NCBI GenBank assembly: GCA_964059195.1
Contig: CAXKWD010000011.1
Span: forward strand, 11,006,451-11,070,450
Length of the DNA stretch: 64,000 bases
Reading direction: 5' to 3'
Origin: Ectobius pallidus
Taxonomy: Eukaryota > Arthropoda > Insecta > Blattodea > Ectobiidae
Position 1 is the stretch's first letter. Every line of letters starts with the position of its first letter. The notes under the pieces were generated by a model. The model saw only the letters and a list, made by a program, of their open reading frames with translations. It was not told the origin of the DNA and did not search any database. The position numbers were made by a program, and so were the translations under genes. Of this stretch, positions 34,768 to 45,135 are shown one piece after another.

Positions 34768-35388
34768 TAGGGACCGGATTCTTAGGTTTTTACCTATTTT
34801 TTCCCTTGCTTACAAAACAAAAAGCGCTCATACACTTTTTCGAATCATGTCCGTAGGATTCACCCACATTAATTCTGTGGCACCTAAAAATACCTAAATG
34901 GGGTATAAAAACCTAAATATACCTAAACGGGATATGAAACCTAAAATATCTAATTAGGCTACTTTTTTTTGTCTTTTTTGCTTGTCAGTTGAGGAATCGA
35001 TATTTTGCGGAGAGACAATAATTTTTGTCGGGTTGAAATTAATACCACCAGCGTTTCGTTCAACCCATTGTCGTCTAGGATGGACAGTATCAAGAGAGGA
35101 AGTGTAGAGTACCGGTGTATTCCTTTTAAAATATTCGTACGGACAACCATTGTTGCCGTGTATGAATAAGGATATAGAATTCTGTGTTTTAAAGCGTTTG
35201 TTTGTTGGTCACACTGTGTTTTAAGAAGACTTGTTAATTATGTATTGAATCCTATGTAGCACATTCAAATTCATTAAACCAATTATTCTACCCGAAAATG
35301 ATATTTTGGACAAAAACCTAAAAAAAACTATTTTACCTAATTGAAAACCTAAAACAGTGTTTTTAAAAACCTAAATATCCGGTCCCTA
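34768..35388. mobile_element. hAT MITE, TAGGGACCGG family (621 bp)
   Basis: TAGGGACCGGATTCTTAGGT and ACCTAAATATCCGGTCCCTA are inverted ends. Flanked by GTTATAAC at 34760-34767 and 35389-35396; the left duplication is shared with the preceding element. Repeated AAAACCTAAA motifs inside. Confidence 0.95.
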
Positions 35389-35451
35389 GTTATAACCTAC
35401 ATGTTTATACGAACGGCCGATGCACTCGAGCTCAACCAGGCTGCTTTGGGC

Positions 35452-35606
35452 CTAAAGTCTGGCCGTTCTAAGAAGGGAACCTCAAGTAAACAAAAACAAG
35501 TACATCTGTCTCACTCTAGCATATTACGCGTATGAATCAAGAGTGAGACAGACATACTGATTTTTTGTTTACTTCAGGTTTCCTTCTTAGTTTGTCTCAG
35601 GTATAG
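35452..35606. mobile_element. MITE family E, copy 2 (about 155 bp)
   Basis: Same ends as 24061-24267 with a shorter centre; outer CTAAAGTCTGGCCGTTC and TTTGTCTCAGGTATAG are conserved too. Confidence 0.85.
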
Positions 35607-35661
35607 ATAGGAAAGAGCTCACGTTTTGGCATCTTCAAAGTACTGTTCGTCAAGGCTCGTC

Positions 35662-36454
35662 TAAATGAAACCAATATACTGTAACAGAGGGTAGATAAGT
35701 TTGCCATCAAAAGCGGCTTGAAACAAGGAGCTGCACTATCGCCTTTACTTTTTTATTTCGCTTTGGAATATGCCATTAGGAAAGTTCAGGAAAAAAAGGC
35801 AGGCATAGACAGTGGCGGACGCAGAGGGGGGGATTTGAAAAAAGGCTATATATGCACTCTAAGTGACCAGTTTTATAAACTAATTATATATGTAAGTTAA
35901 TTAATTTTTTTTTAGTATTCATTCTACCTATTCAAATCCCCCCCCCCTCCGAAAAAATTCTGCGTCCACCACTGGGCATAGAATTAAATGGCTATCACCC
36001 GATATTAGCTTATGCAGATGTTTGTCTGTTGGTTGGGCGATGACATAAACACAAACGAGAGAAATGCAGCAAGTTTTGCGTGCAGGAATGTTGGATTGGA
36101 AATTAATACAGAAAAAAACTAAGCATATGGTCGTGAAACGTCAAAATAATGTGTTACAAAATACTACAATAGGCGGTTAATCATTCGAGCAAGTAAAGAC
36201 ATTTAAATACCTGGGAGCAATAATCACACATACAAATAATATTAAGGTAGAAGTTAAGTGTCGACTGAAATCAGGAAATGCTTGTTTTTATGCAGTTCTC
36301 GTCTTCTGTCCAGAAATCTAAAAATAAACATTTGTAAGACAATTATCCTGCCGGTTGTATTATATGGATGTGAGACATAGTCCCTTACTCTTCGGGGAGA
36401 ACATAATCTGAGTGTGTTCAAAAACAGGGGGCTTAGGAAAATATTTGGGCTTTG
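35662..36454 (+). pseudogene. LINE reverse transcriptase, part 2 (motif B to tail)
   Basis: Reads KFAIKSGLKQGAALSPLLFY then FALEYAIRKVQEKKAGI (RT motif B, QG..LSP.L). After the MITE at 35810-35974, ELNGYHPILAYADV follows (motif C; the second Asp of YADD is replaced). Later blocks include FKYLGAIITHTNN and NRGLRKIFGL at the right edge, where the composite repeat begins. Many stops; dead. Confidence 0.85.
35810..35974 (-). mobile_element. hAT MITE family F, copy 2 (165 bp)
   Basis: CAGTGGCGGACGCAGA and TCTGCGTCCACCACTG. Perfect duplication GGCATAGA at 35802-35809 and 35975-35982. Sits inside the RT frame between KAGI and ELNG. Confidence 0.95.
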
Positions 36455-37086
36455 GATTGCTTTGGATTGGCGGAGAACGAAGATTATATTATAGGCCTAA
36501 TAGATGTGACCGTTAAATACTTGTTATTTCGGTAACGGTCAACCGATTATTTCCAATATCAATAGGCTTCTTCCCATGGATGTTATAAATGCCTATACCA
36601 AGTTTTACAAAATTCCGATAAAGCGTGTTTGAGTTATCGCGCATACAGGCACTGGACGGACGGACGGACAGACATTTCCCGTCCCCGCACACAGTCTCAT
36701 AAAGTACCATACTCATGGCGGTCCGGAAAGGGGGGCAGGGTAGGGCCGTTGCCCCTCCCTGGAAACTGTTTACACATAAACCTGTAAATTAAATGACTAT
36801 AAGCAACTAATGTGAAATTAGGTTTAAGTCTCCAAATACTGTTGTATGTTCGCGTTGTTTGGATGAAAACAAGCTGTAACAGCTGACTAGATATTAGCTT
36901 GTAGGAATAATTACTTCCCCTAAACTTGATACCATTTATACCAAAACATTTTGTTATAATGAAGATAAGGCAAGAAAATGTCGCATTTTATATTTGATAT
37001 GAATAGTACCTATGAAATTGTAAGGTGTATGAAAAGACATGTGAGTGCATACGTCAGGTGTTTTACAGTAAATGAAGGCTGTTGAT

Positions 37087-37134
<48 letters not shown>

Positions 37135-37254
37135 GCAATAATGTGATTAGTAATAAAATAGTAATAATAATAAAGTGGTCGTAGTAGCATAGTGATAGTG
37201 GTGGTGGCAGTAATTTGTTTGGCCCCCTTGACAAAATTTCTGCGGACGCCCATG
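36455..37254 (+). repeat. Composite dispersed repeat, copy 1
   Basis: Starts ATTGCTTTGGATTGGCGGAG. Includes GGACGGACGGACAGACATTT, then MITE family B from 36714 (CATGGCGGTCCGGAAAGG) to CGGACGCCCATG at 37254, with an AAT microsatellite at 37087-37135. Collinear with 44327-45135 at roughly 95 percent by eye. Confidence 0.9.
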
Positions 37255-37424
37255 AGTCCATACTGGCACTTAATAATTAGAAAGAAACAAGAATCATTGT
37301 TGATATATAATGAATAAGCCGTCCCATGGCTATGGCCTCCTAATTAGGGTTAGCTCGATTAGGTATCACATATGGAGGGCTAGTCCATATGATCTTCAAC
37401 ATTCTAAGATGGACGTGAAGTCTG

Positions 37425-37795
37425 TCTTGTGATTGTCTTTTCCACAACACTGATTTTGCACCACTGTTTTTATAGCACTGTCTTGTCATTTTCCTTTAGT
37501 TTTGCTCTCCACTTGGTTCTGTCCTTTGCCATTGTGGACCAGTGTACGCCTGCTTCCGCCTTGAAGTCATCTGCTCACCTGGTACCTGGTCTTCCACGGT
37601 GTCTCTTGCCATTACGGGGGTCCCACGTTGTTGAAATGTGTGCCCACCTGTTGTTGTTGAGTCGTGCCACATGTCCTCCCCATTTCCATTTTAGAAGCAT
37701 GGCTTTTTGTGAGATGTCCTTAGATTTTGTAATTTCTTTTAGTCGTACATTTGAAATTCTCTCCCTCCAGGTTATCCCTGAGACAGTTCCACTTA
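37425..37795 (-). pseudogene. LINE ORF2 C-terminal tail
   Basis: Minus strand reads WKWGGHVARLNNNRWAHIST then TWDPRNGKRHRGRPGTR and WRAKLKENDKTVL, the GHV.R...RW......W.P...KR..GRP tail of BS/RTE-like arthropod LINEs. The upstream part is probably the RT piece at 38820-39215. Confidence 0.85.
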
Positions 37796-37799
37796 TTCA

Positions 37800-38810
37800 T
37801 ATTATTAATTATTCATTAAGTACATGCAAGAACTTCCAAATTATACGCTTGTATCACATAAAAGTATCCCCTGTGAATTTTATAGCCCTTAGCACAAAAG
37901 GGAGCCTACCCTAAGCGAAGGTGCATGTTATTAGATGGGTTAGCCGACCAAGGCCGGCGGAAGGGAAAGTTTCTCTGTGAGATTCGGAAAACATAGCCAT
38001 AAAATTATATTGGTAGAATAAGAGAGTTTTGGAAAGATGTATTGTTATACTGCAAACAGCAGAGTTTATGGAAATTGCCGTGACGAATTTGGATCCGTGA
38101 AAAGAATCACGTACTTCAAAATTTAAGTTTTATATCGTCACGGTATAATAGAAATATTATTTTATTGCATTGATGGGTAGCGATTTTAAGATTGTTTAAT
38201 GAATGCAGAAGGATGTTTTTCAGAATCAAAGAAAACCGCTCCTGATCTGGCGTGAGAAAATATATTGAAACATATTATAATAAGAGCATTTTCCTATTGG
38301 TGTATTTTAACAATAAGCGAGGCCACGTGCCCGATTTTCTTCCAATCACATTGAAGTAAGTGGGTGGATTTAGTAAGAATATTGACTTAGTGAGAAATCC
38401 CACTAAGGGAAGTTTTACACTCTTCTCTTCGGTTTCTAAGTAGGTGAAGGATAGATAAAGTACTTGCATATAGGACTAATCAGAAATAACAATAATGTAC
38501 CAAGTTTGTAGTACCATAACGGTAAAAGATTACCATTTAGGAAACAGTACATAGGATAGAAGTGTACGCAATTGTACGCAGTGTTACAGCTTGTATTAGC
38601 TGAGCTAGGATGCAAGTACCGACGAAGGAAAGCCAATGGAGGTAGATACATAAATCTTAAAATCGCCACACCATTAATAATTAGGATAAAAATTTCGTCA
38701 ACTTTTGTATCATCAGAGGCCATCTGAGAACAGGTGGAATAAACTATGAAAGCAACACAGGTACATACTGGTCGTCTTTCCTACCACCCTTGTCTGTCTC
38801 CTGTCATCTG
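37800..38810. other. Unassigned, between two halves of one LINE
   Basis: No recognised domains. It lies exactly where the RT thumb and the tail of the flanking minus-strand LINE should join, so it may be an insertion, but no termini were recognised. Confidence 0.4.
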
Positions 38811-38819
38811 CCCATGAGA

Positions 38820-39215
38820 TTTAGAGGATCGAGCTCGGAGCCGCTGAGAGCCGAGGAAGGAGGCACGTCAACAACAAACAACGTAAGTAATGAACAAGCT
38901 TACTGGCGCCCGACGAAAACCCCATCATCCCTAGAATTTTCCTCTCCATTCTTCTTTGGCAGCTTTGAATCCGTTTTCTCTGTCCTTCCGTCAGGTTCCA
39001 TGTTTGGCATCCATATAACATTGTTGGGTAGATGCTTGTTTCCAGTGCTTCCAGCCTTAGTCTTCTGTTGAGAGTTCTGTCTAGTAGGATGAATTTTAGT
39101 GCACAGAAGGCTTTCCATGCTATGGCCATCCTTCTCCTAATCTCTTTCTCCATATTCTGCTGGAAACAGACGAGATATATAATATTGTTATTTAATTTGT
39201 AATTGTTCATATTAA
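38820..39215 (-). pseudogene. LINE reverse transcriptase C-terminal part
   Basis: 129-codon frame reads QNMEKEIRRRMAIAWKAFCA, LKFILLDRTLNRRLRLEAL, YPTMLYGCQTWNLTEGQR and RRMERKILGMMGF. This is the region after RT motif E (LLYGCQTW) in non-LTR ORF2. It breaks off after ILG, where the tail at 37425-37795 would continue. Confidence 0.85.
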
Positions 39216-39219
39216 TTAA

Positions 39220-39860
39220 TTAAGCTTTATTTTTAACAATGAAATTGAATAATCCCGAACTAGAACTACGGCAGTGCTTTAGACCTGCAGTCGTATAAGT
39301 GTTTGATTGTATTTTGTTTTATTTTGTTCTATTTATGTTTGGTTCGTTTAGTTTACGCGTGGTTGTAATCTTGTTTATCTCTGGTTCATTTAGTTTTCGC
39401 GTGGTTATTACCTTGCAGGAGTAAGGCTTTTCTCTGTTCAAATCTCCTACTGTTTTCTGAGTGCTCCCACGTAAGTGACTGTTTTTTTCTTCTTCACTTC
39501 CGTTGATCGCTTTGTTTGTCGAGGGGAATATGTTGATAGATCTCGAAGGAGGAGCTCGTTAATTCTTTCTCGTCCGAGTATGTGGTTTAACAAGTTTTTA
39601 ATTGAGTGTGGCTGGTATCTTCCTGATGCTTTAACTACGACATTACAGGTACGTTTTGGAGCGCTGGAATGCTTATGGATTGTTGCTACGATGAGGCTAT
39701 CTTAAAAACGATATTTGGAGGTTGAATTGTTACTGCAAACCAATAGCTTAGTCCTGTGGATAGTAGCTGGTATCAGATCAGTATCCTTCCCAGCCACCAA
39801 TATTGTTTTCTGGGTGTCTGATATCTGTTACGTTTCTTAGAAATTCCAGGAAGGAAAGGT
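39220..39860. other. Unassigned
   Basis: Contains GGTTCATTTAGTTTTCGCGT and GGTTCGTTTAGTTTACGCGT, an imperfect 55-bp direct repeat near 39340-39400. Otherwise no features. Confidence 0.5.
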
Positions 39861-40383
39861 TCATGAGTGGTGTAAAATAGAATCAGTGACGCTAAAATCA
39901 TCCATTACGTCTGCTAAAACATGCTCTAAGTAAGGTACATAATATGCAAGTAAAACACCCTTATTAAGAAGCAACCGTTTTAGTTTTGCCTTAGCTATGT
40001 CGTGAATTTGTTTATCTTTTTCTTCCCTCTTCCAACCATCCACGAGTTTGTAATTTCTGACACTTGGCTAGGCTCAAAGCGTGCCATGATCCGTGATGTT
40101 AAACAAGTCTGAACTAATACTGTTTAGTGTACGGGTGTAAAGTAGCTTTGGTTACAATTCAACGGACGTCAGTAAGTTGAGTAGCAAAATTAGCTGTTTT
40201 CTGATGCAATTTTGTCCACTTTTTCACATGATTGTTCCATGAATTATCCTGTAGATTAAACAGTTTTCTGCACGCAGTCTTTCTAACGTGTGGCAAATTA
40301 CAGCCCCTCAATGTGTGGTAGGGCACACCAAAATCGTTATGCAGAGGTTTGGCTGTATTAAATTTTACGCCTTTATTTCTCAC
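39861..40383 (-). pseudogene. Unrecognised degenerate coding remnant
   Basis: Two consecutive minus-strand frames (40159-40383, 74 codons; 39861-40043, 60 codons) have a protein-like composition: HNDFGVPYHTLRGCNLPHVR and EEKDKQIHDIAKAKLKRLLL. They may be one gene broken near 40100. I do not recognise the family; a transposon ORF is plausible. Confidence 0.25.
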
Positions 40384-40974
40384 TATTCCCAGCCATGCTC
40401 TTGTTCTTTTGTCTTTAGTTTAGTTTTCTTTCTGGTTTCGTTTTGTGTGTTTCTTTTCTTAATTGTTTTTTGGTTTGCAACTTTACAACCATACATTCGT
40501 TAGGTTTTGATTAGTGTGAATTTTGTTTTTTTTTTAAATTTTTGGCTGCCTTAAGTTTTCCCGTAGGCCTACATATACTATACTCCTCCTTCCATCCTGG
40601 TTTTAAGTGATATGCAAAGAGATACTTATTTGTAGCTCTTCTGCAGGGTGTTTATTTCTAGAGGCCTATATACAGAGTCATAATAATCCAATTATAGTTG
40701 TATAAATTAAAAGATGAAATTTTGTATGAACATGGTTTTTATACCCAGAAATCTTATAGCACTATAGTCGTTGACTCACCTCCACTATTTCACCTAATCA
40801 CATAATCATTAAAAATCCATATCAGTTAAAATAAACACAAACCATGACAGATAACAGATGCAGATCAATATTTCCCGGCCTACTGGTAAGCCCAAGAGAA
40901 GTAAGATAGACCTTTCCTTGTACACTGTATCGAAATAATGATAAGAAATATTCATTAAGAGTTATGCGGTTTTT

Positions 40975-41600
40975 TATCGCGTAACTATCTAGGTAAATAT
41001 ATTGATTATAGGTCTATACAGAAGAGGAAGGAGTTATTTTAGTATTGGTAAGAATATTTTTAGTACTATTAGTATTACTATGGTCACTAGTTACAGGTAT
41101 ATTATGGTAAATGTATTGGATTTAAGTCTGCGGTTCTTTATCGCGTAACTATTAGCGCCTGTATTGTAATAATTAACTGATTATCGTACGACCGTGTAAT
41201 GGAAACTTTTAAACTAAAATACTGGTATAATTATAAAGTACGGTTTTCTAGTTCTAGGTAAATATACTGAATTTAGGTCTACAGAGAAGAGGATGAAGGT
41301 GTTATTTTACTATTGGTGAGAATATTTTTTGTACTATTGGTATTACTATGGTCTCTAGTTAGACGTATGTTATGGTAAATATATCGAATTTAAGTCTTGA
41401 GAGAAGAGGAGGAAGAAGTTATTTTACTATTGGTATTACTATGGTCTATAGTTAGAGGTTTGCGATGGTTAATATATTGGATATAAGCCTGTAGGTAAGA
41501 AGAAGAAGAAGAAGAAAATTTACTATTAATGAGAATATTTTCGTACTATTGGTATTCCTATGGTGTCTGGTTGTAGGTTTGTGGTGGTGGATACATACAG
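40975..41600. repeat. Satellite-like repeats, about 110-250 bp
   Basis: Modules GGTAAATATATTG, TCTACAGAGAAGAGGA, TTATTTTACTATTGGT and GTATTACTATGGTC recur at about 40995, 41250, 41370 and 41460. Confidence 0.8.
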
Positions 41601-41689
41601 TGGAATTGGCGTTGGGGTGTTAACGGGTCAGTGAATTGTAACAGACCGCCCAACCATCCGGGTCATACCGCGCTTATATAGCGACTTCA

Positions 41690-41795
41690 ACTTTACTTCA
41701 GCCAATCACAGCTCATCTTACTTCAGCCAATCACCGCTCACCTTGCTTCATTCAGAGCTCACCTTACTTCAGCCAATCACAGAGGAGATTTCATT
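41690..41795. repeat. Tandem repeats with CCAAT cores
   Basis: TTACTTCAGCCAATCACAG occurs three times with a variant between. CTTATATAGCGACTTC lies just upstream. It could act as a promoter array, but no dependent gene is proven; the nearest frame is 42855-43271. Confidence 0.55.
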
Positions 41796-42074
41796 TCCGT
41801 TTTGTAACCGATAAAATCTTATCTTCTACATGACATCAGTTTTTCTATATCAGTACTATATTTCTACAATATCATAATTAAATATCACAAGATAATTTAA
41901 TAAAATGCCGAGAACAAAGATAATTAATTCAGGCTAATAACTAAACCAATAAATACGCCAGATTGCGGATGGTGTACTGAACGTTACAAGTGAGCTCCTA
42001 TCAAGTGAATTGAATAAACTTAGTAAAACAGCTATAGTTTAAATATTATTTTGTAGACTCTAGTGATATTGTGA

Positions 42075-42560
42075 GACATTATTTTCAAATTCTTTTCCAA
42101 AGTGATGGTGAAAATTCAAAATGTGGTCTGAAGTGAACTCATACCTTTCGGAAGTGAGTGAGGTTAGGGGTTCCGACAGTTCTTTCTTTGGTACATTATC
42201 ATGAATCAATGACATTGAAAATATGGTTGATGTTCGCATATTTAAGTTTTATTTTCAAACTCTTTTCAAAATTGGTGGTGAAAATTCAAGTTGTAGTCTG
42301 AAGTGAACTCACGCCTTTCGGAAGTGAGAGGTTTGGGACTCCGATAGTTCTTTCTTTGATGCATTATCATTAATTAGTGACACTGAAAATATCGTTGATG
42401 CTCGCATATTTAACTATTATTACCAAACTCGTTTCCCAAGTGATGGTGAAATTTGAAAATGTGATCTGAAGTGAACTCACGCGATTCGGGAGTAAGGTTA
42501 GGCATTATCATCAATCAGTGACACTGAAAATATGGTTCTCATATTTAAGTATATAGTTAA
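42075..42560. repeat. About 170-bp tandem repeat, three copies
   Basis: GTGATGGTGAAAATTCAAAA, GTCTGAAGTGAACTCA, TTTCGGAAGTGAG and CATTATCATGAATCA recur at about 42100, 42272 and 42440, the third shortened. Confidence 0.9.
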
Positions 42561-42854
42561 ACAGTAGGATTTTATTATTAATGAGTTAAAGAAAGAATCA
42601 TCAGTCAGGAACAACAAACTGTTCTAAATATTCTAAGTGAAAATGGACAGGCATCATCTAGCAAGACACAGTCTATCGTATGTGAAAAAGTTAAATTCAA
42701 AGATTGGTTCTGGCGGTGATACACACTGAAGTGTACTGAATGATATTTCTCGTGTCAAGTTCAGTGACGTGGAGGATCATACTACCAAAAACAGTGAAGT
42801 CGATCAGAGGACAACAACTGTTATAGCCTACGGTAACTTACAACAGTAATATGA

Positions 42855-43271
42855 ATGTTAAAGATAACAAGAACTCAAGAAATGAAAGTGCACCTAGACC
42901 CATTACAAATGAAAGAAGACATCGTAACTTTGGTGGTCGGAAATCGCTCTGAAAGTGAATCGATCAGTATCAAAGGAGTAGAAAAATCAGAGTTTCTACA
43001 TGTCTATCGTATTGTTCCTATTACTATTTCGGATGATCTCAAAAATTATCTTTCAAGAGGTTTTCCTCAAATAGAGTGTAAAGGATTAAACTGCAGTCAT
43101 CCCGAAGAATATTCCTCTTTTAAGGAGAAAATTTCTCAAAACAATTTTGAAAGGGCCATGGACCCATCCATGTGGAAAAAGAAGAAATATTTTTTACATC
43201 TCAAACCGAAAGTAACTCAGAAAGGTTTATATGTGAACCGGATATGTACCGGATGTACAACGTATAAGTAG
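42855..43271 (+). CDS. Unidentified 138-residue open frame
   Basis: The longest clean plus-strand frame outside known elements. Composition is protein-like, rich in Lys, Glu and Ser, with two close Cys (ECKGLNCSHPEEY) and a Lys-rich C-terminus ending CTGCTTYK. No signal peptide or membrane segment. Another short frame (MNVKDNKNSRNESAPRPI) starts just before it in a different phase, so this could be the remnant of a retroelement gag-like gene or an exon; no splice-site pair stands out. Function unknown. Confidence 0.3.
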   Translation: MLKITRTQEMKVHLDPLQMKEDIVTLVVGNRSESESISIKGVEKSEFLHVYRIVPITISDDLKNYLSRGFPQIECKGLNCSHPEEYSSFKEKISQNNFERAMDPSMWKKKKYFLHLKPKVTQKGLYVNRICTGCTTYK

Positions 43272-43274
43272 TGA

Positions 43275-43910
43275 AAAAGGCAGGTAAACTGATATAACAA
43301 AGTGGCAGAATGCTTTTGTTTAATCAGTGATAATTGCAATTATGGTATGTAGAAAATAGGTTACTTTTTGTAATAGATCTCCGAGTTAAACTCCAGATCG
43401 ACTCATTAAGCAGGGCTTGCGGAACAACAAAGTTCTAAAGTTTGATTCTTAACCTTAATTCCTACTCGTATACACCGATATAAAGAAGTCTTAAAATATG
43501 GCAACATTTCAAAAAACGCACTGGTAATTATATTAATGACGTAAGCATAAGCCTACGATTCGCTGACATGTTTCTTTCAAGTTTAAAGCAGCCGTATAGG
43601 TTATGAATGAATTAAAGTCAATCTGAAATCAATCTGTCAGGAATTACATTAGGTATATTGCTTGCACAGGAGCGAATAAGAAAAGTACTCACATTAAAAT
43701 GCAATGTAGATATCGGTAGTCATACATATCGATAGAATGGACAATATTATTTCAACAGCACCCACGTTTAATTATTCAACGGTTAGTTGAACGGTAACGG
43801 ATTGGTTAGTTGTGTTTTAAATATTTTATTTTACGTTATTTACATTGACATCGTTATGAAGAATTGAATCAAGACGGGCTAACAATAACAATTCCGGTTA
43901 AGAAAAACCA
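43275..43910. other. Unassigned
   Basis: No coding or repeat structure recognised. Confidence 0.5.
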
Positions 43911-43911
43911 C

Positions 43912-44048
43912 CATTAACGGCCGTGGGTGTCGGCATGCTGACCACATGCCCCCCAATCCTGCCATCTGCCTACGGGAGATGACGAAGCGGTCGGGTGGTA
44001 GGCCAAGTCCCTCCAGGGATGTAGCGCCACGGAGTTTAGTTTAGTTTA
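43912..44048 (+). repeat. SINE family S with (TTTAG)n tail
   Basis: GGCCGTGGGTGTCGGCATGC, ACCACATGCCCCCCAATCC, GGGATGTAGCGCCACGGAG and the tail TTTAGTTTAGTTTA. 5'-truncated: the tRNA-like head seen at 28284 is absent. Confidence 0.8.
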
Positions 44049-44326
44049 ACAATAACAATAAGCGATTGGAATTTGTTATGTTATGTTTACGTTATGCGTA
44101 TTAGCACAATAAATAAATATATTGTGGGCCATGCAATAATATTATAGCGTCTTATATCTATTACAAAATTAATATTTAGGCTACATTAAATTGGAAATTA
44201 GAGCATACCCTTCAATAAGTAATTTCGCATATTATTTCTACTTGAAGAAACTGATACATCTGAAGGTAGTTTGTTAAAATTAGTTACGGGAAATCGGCCG
44301 CTGATTGGGCGTCCGTGAGCCAACCT

Positions 44327-45135
44327 ATTGCTTTGGATTGGCGGAGAACCAAGATTATATTATAGACCTAATAGATGTGACCATTAAATACTTGTTATTT
44401 CGGTAACGGTCAACCGATTATTTCCAATATCAATAGGCTTCTTCCCATGGACGTTATAAATGCCTATACCAAGTTTTACAAAAATCCGATAAAGCGTGTT
44501 TGAGTTATCGCGCATACAGGCACACGGACGGACGGACAGACAGACATTTCCCGTCCCCGCACACAGTCCCATAAAGTACCATACTCATGGCCGTCCGGAA
44601 AGGGGGGCAGGGTAGGGCCGTTGCCCCTCCCTGGAAACTGTTTACACATAAACCTGTAAATTAAATGACTATAAGTAACTAATGTGAAATGAGGTTTAAG
44701 TCTCCAAATACTGTTGTATGTTCACGTTGTTTGGATGAAAACAAGCTGTAACAGCTGACTAGATATTAGCTTGTAGGAATAATTACTTCCCCTAAACTTG
44801 AAACCATTTTTTCCAAAACATTTTGTTATAATGAAGATAAGGCAAGAAAATGTCGCATTTTATATTTGATATGAATAGTACCTATGAAATTGTAAGTTGT
44901 ATGAAAAGTCATGTGAGTGCATACGTCAGGTGTTTTACAGTAAATGAAGGCTGTTGATTATATATTAATAATAATAATAATAATAGCAATAATGTGAGTA
45001 GTAATAAAATAATAATAATAGCAATAATGTGAATAGTTATAAAATAGTAATAATAATAAAGTGGTCGTAGTAGCATAGTGATAGTGGTGGTGGCAGTAAT
45101 TTGTTTGGCCCCCCCTTGACAAAATTTCTGCGGGC
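44327..45135 (+). repeat. Composite dispersed repeat, copy 2
   Basis: Collinear with 36455-37254, with the same order of the GGACGG module and MITE B (from 44586). It ends at CTGCGGGC, where the minus-strand LINE begins, lacking the final CGCCCATG. Confidence 0.9.

Noticed and set aside
37429..37914. 161-codon plus-strand frame
   Set aside because: It is antisense to a LINE ORF2 tail with clear conserved residues on the minus strand.
38790..39071. Plus-strand frame of 93 codons
   Set aside because: Shadow of the minus-strand RT fragment at 38820-39215.
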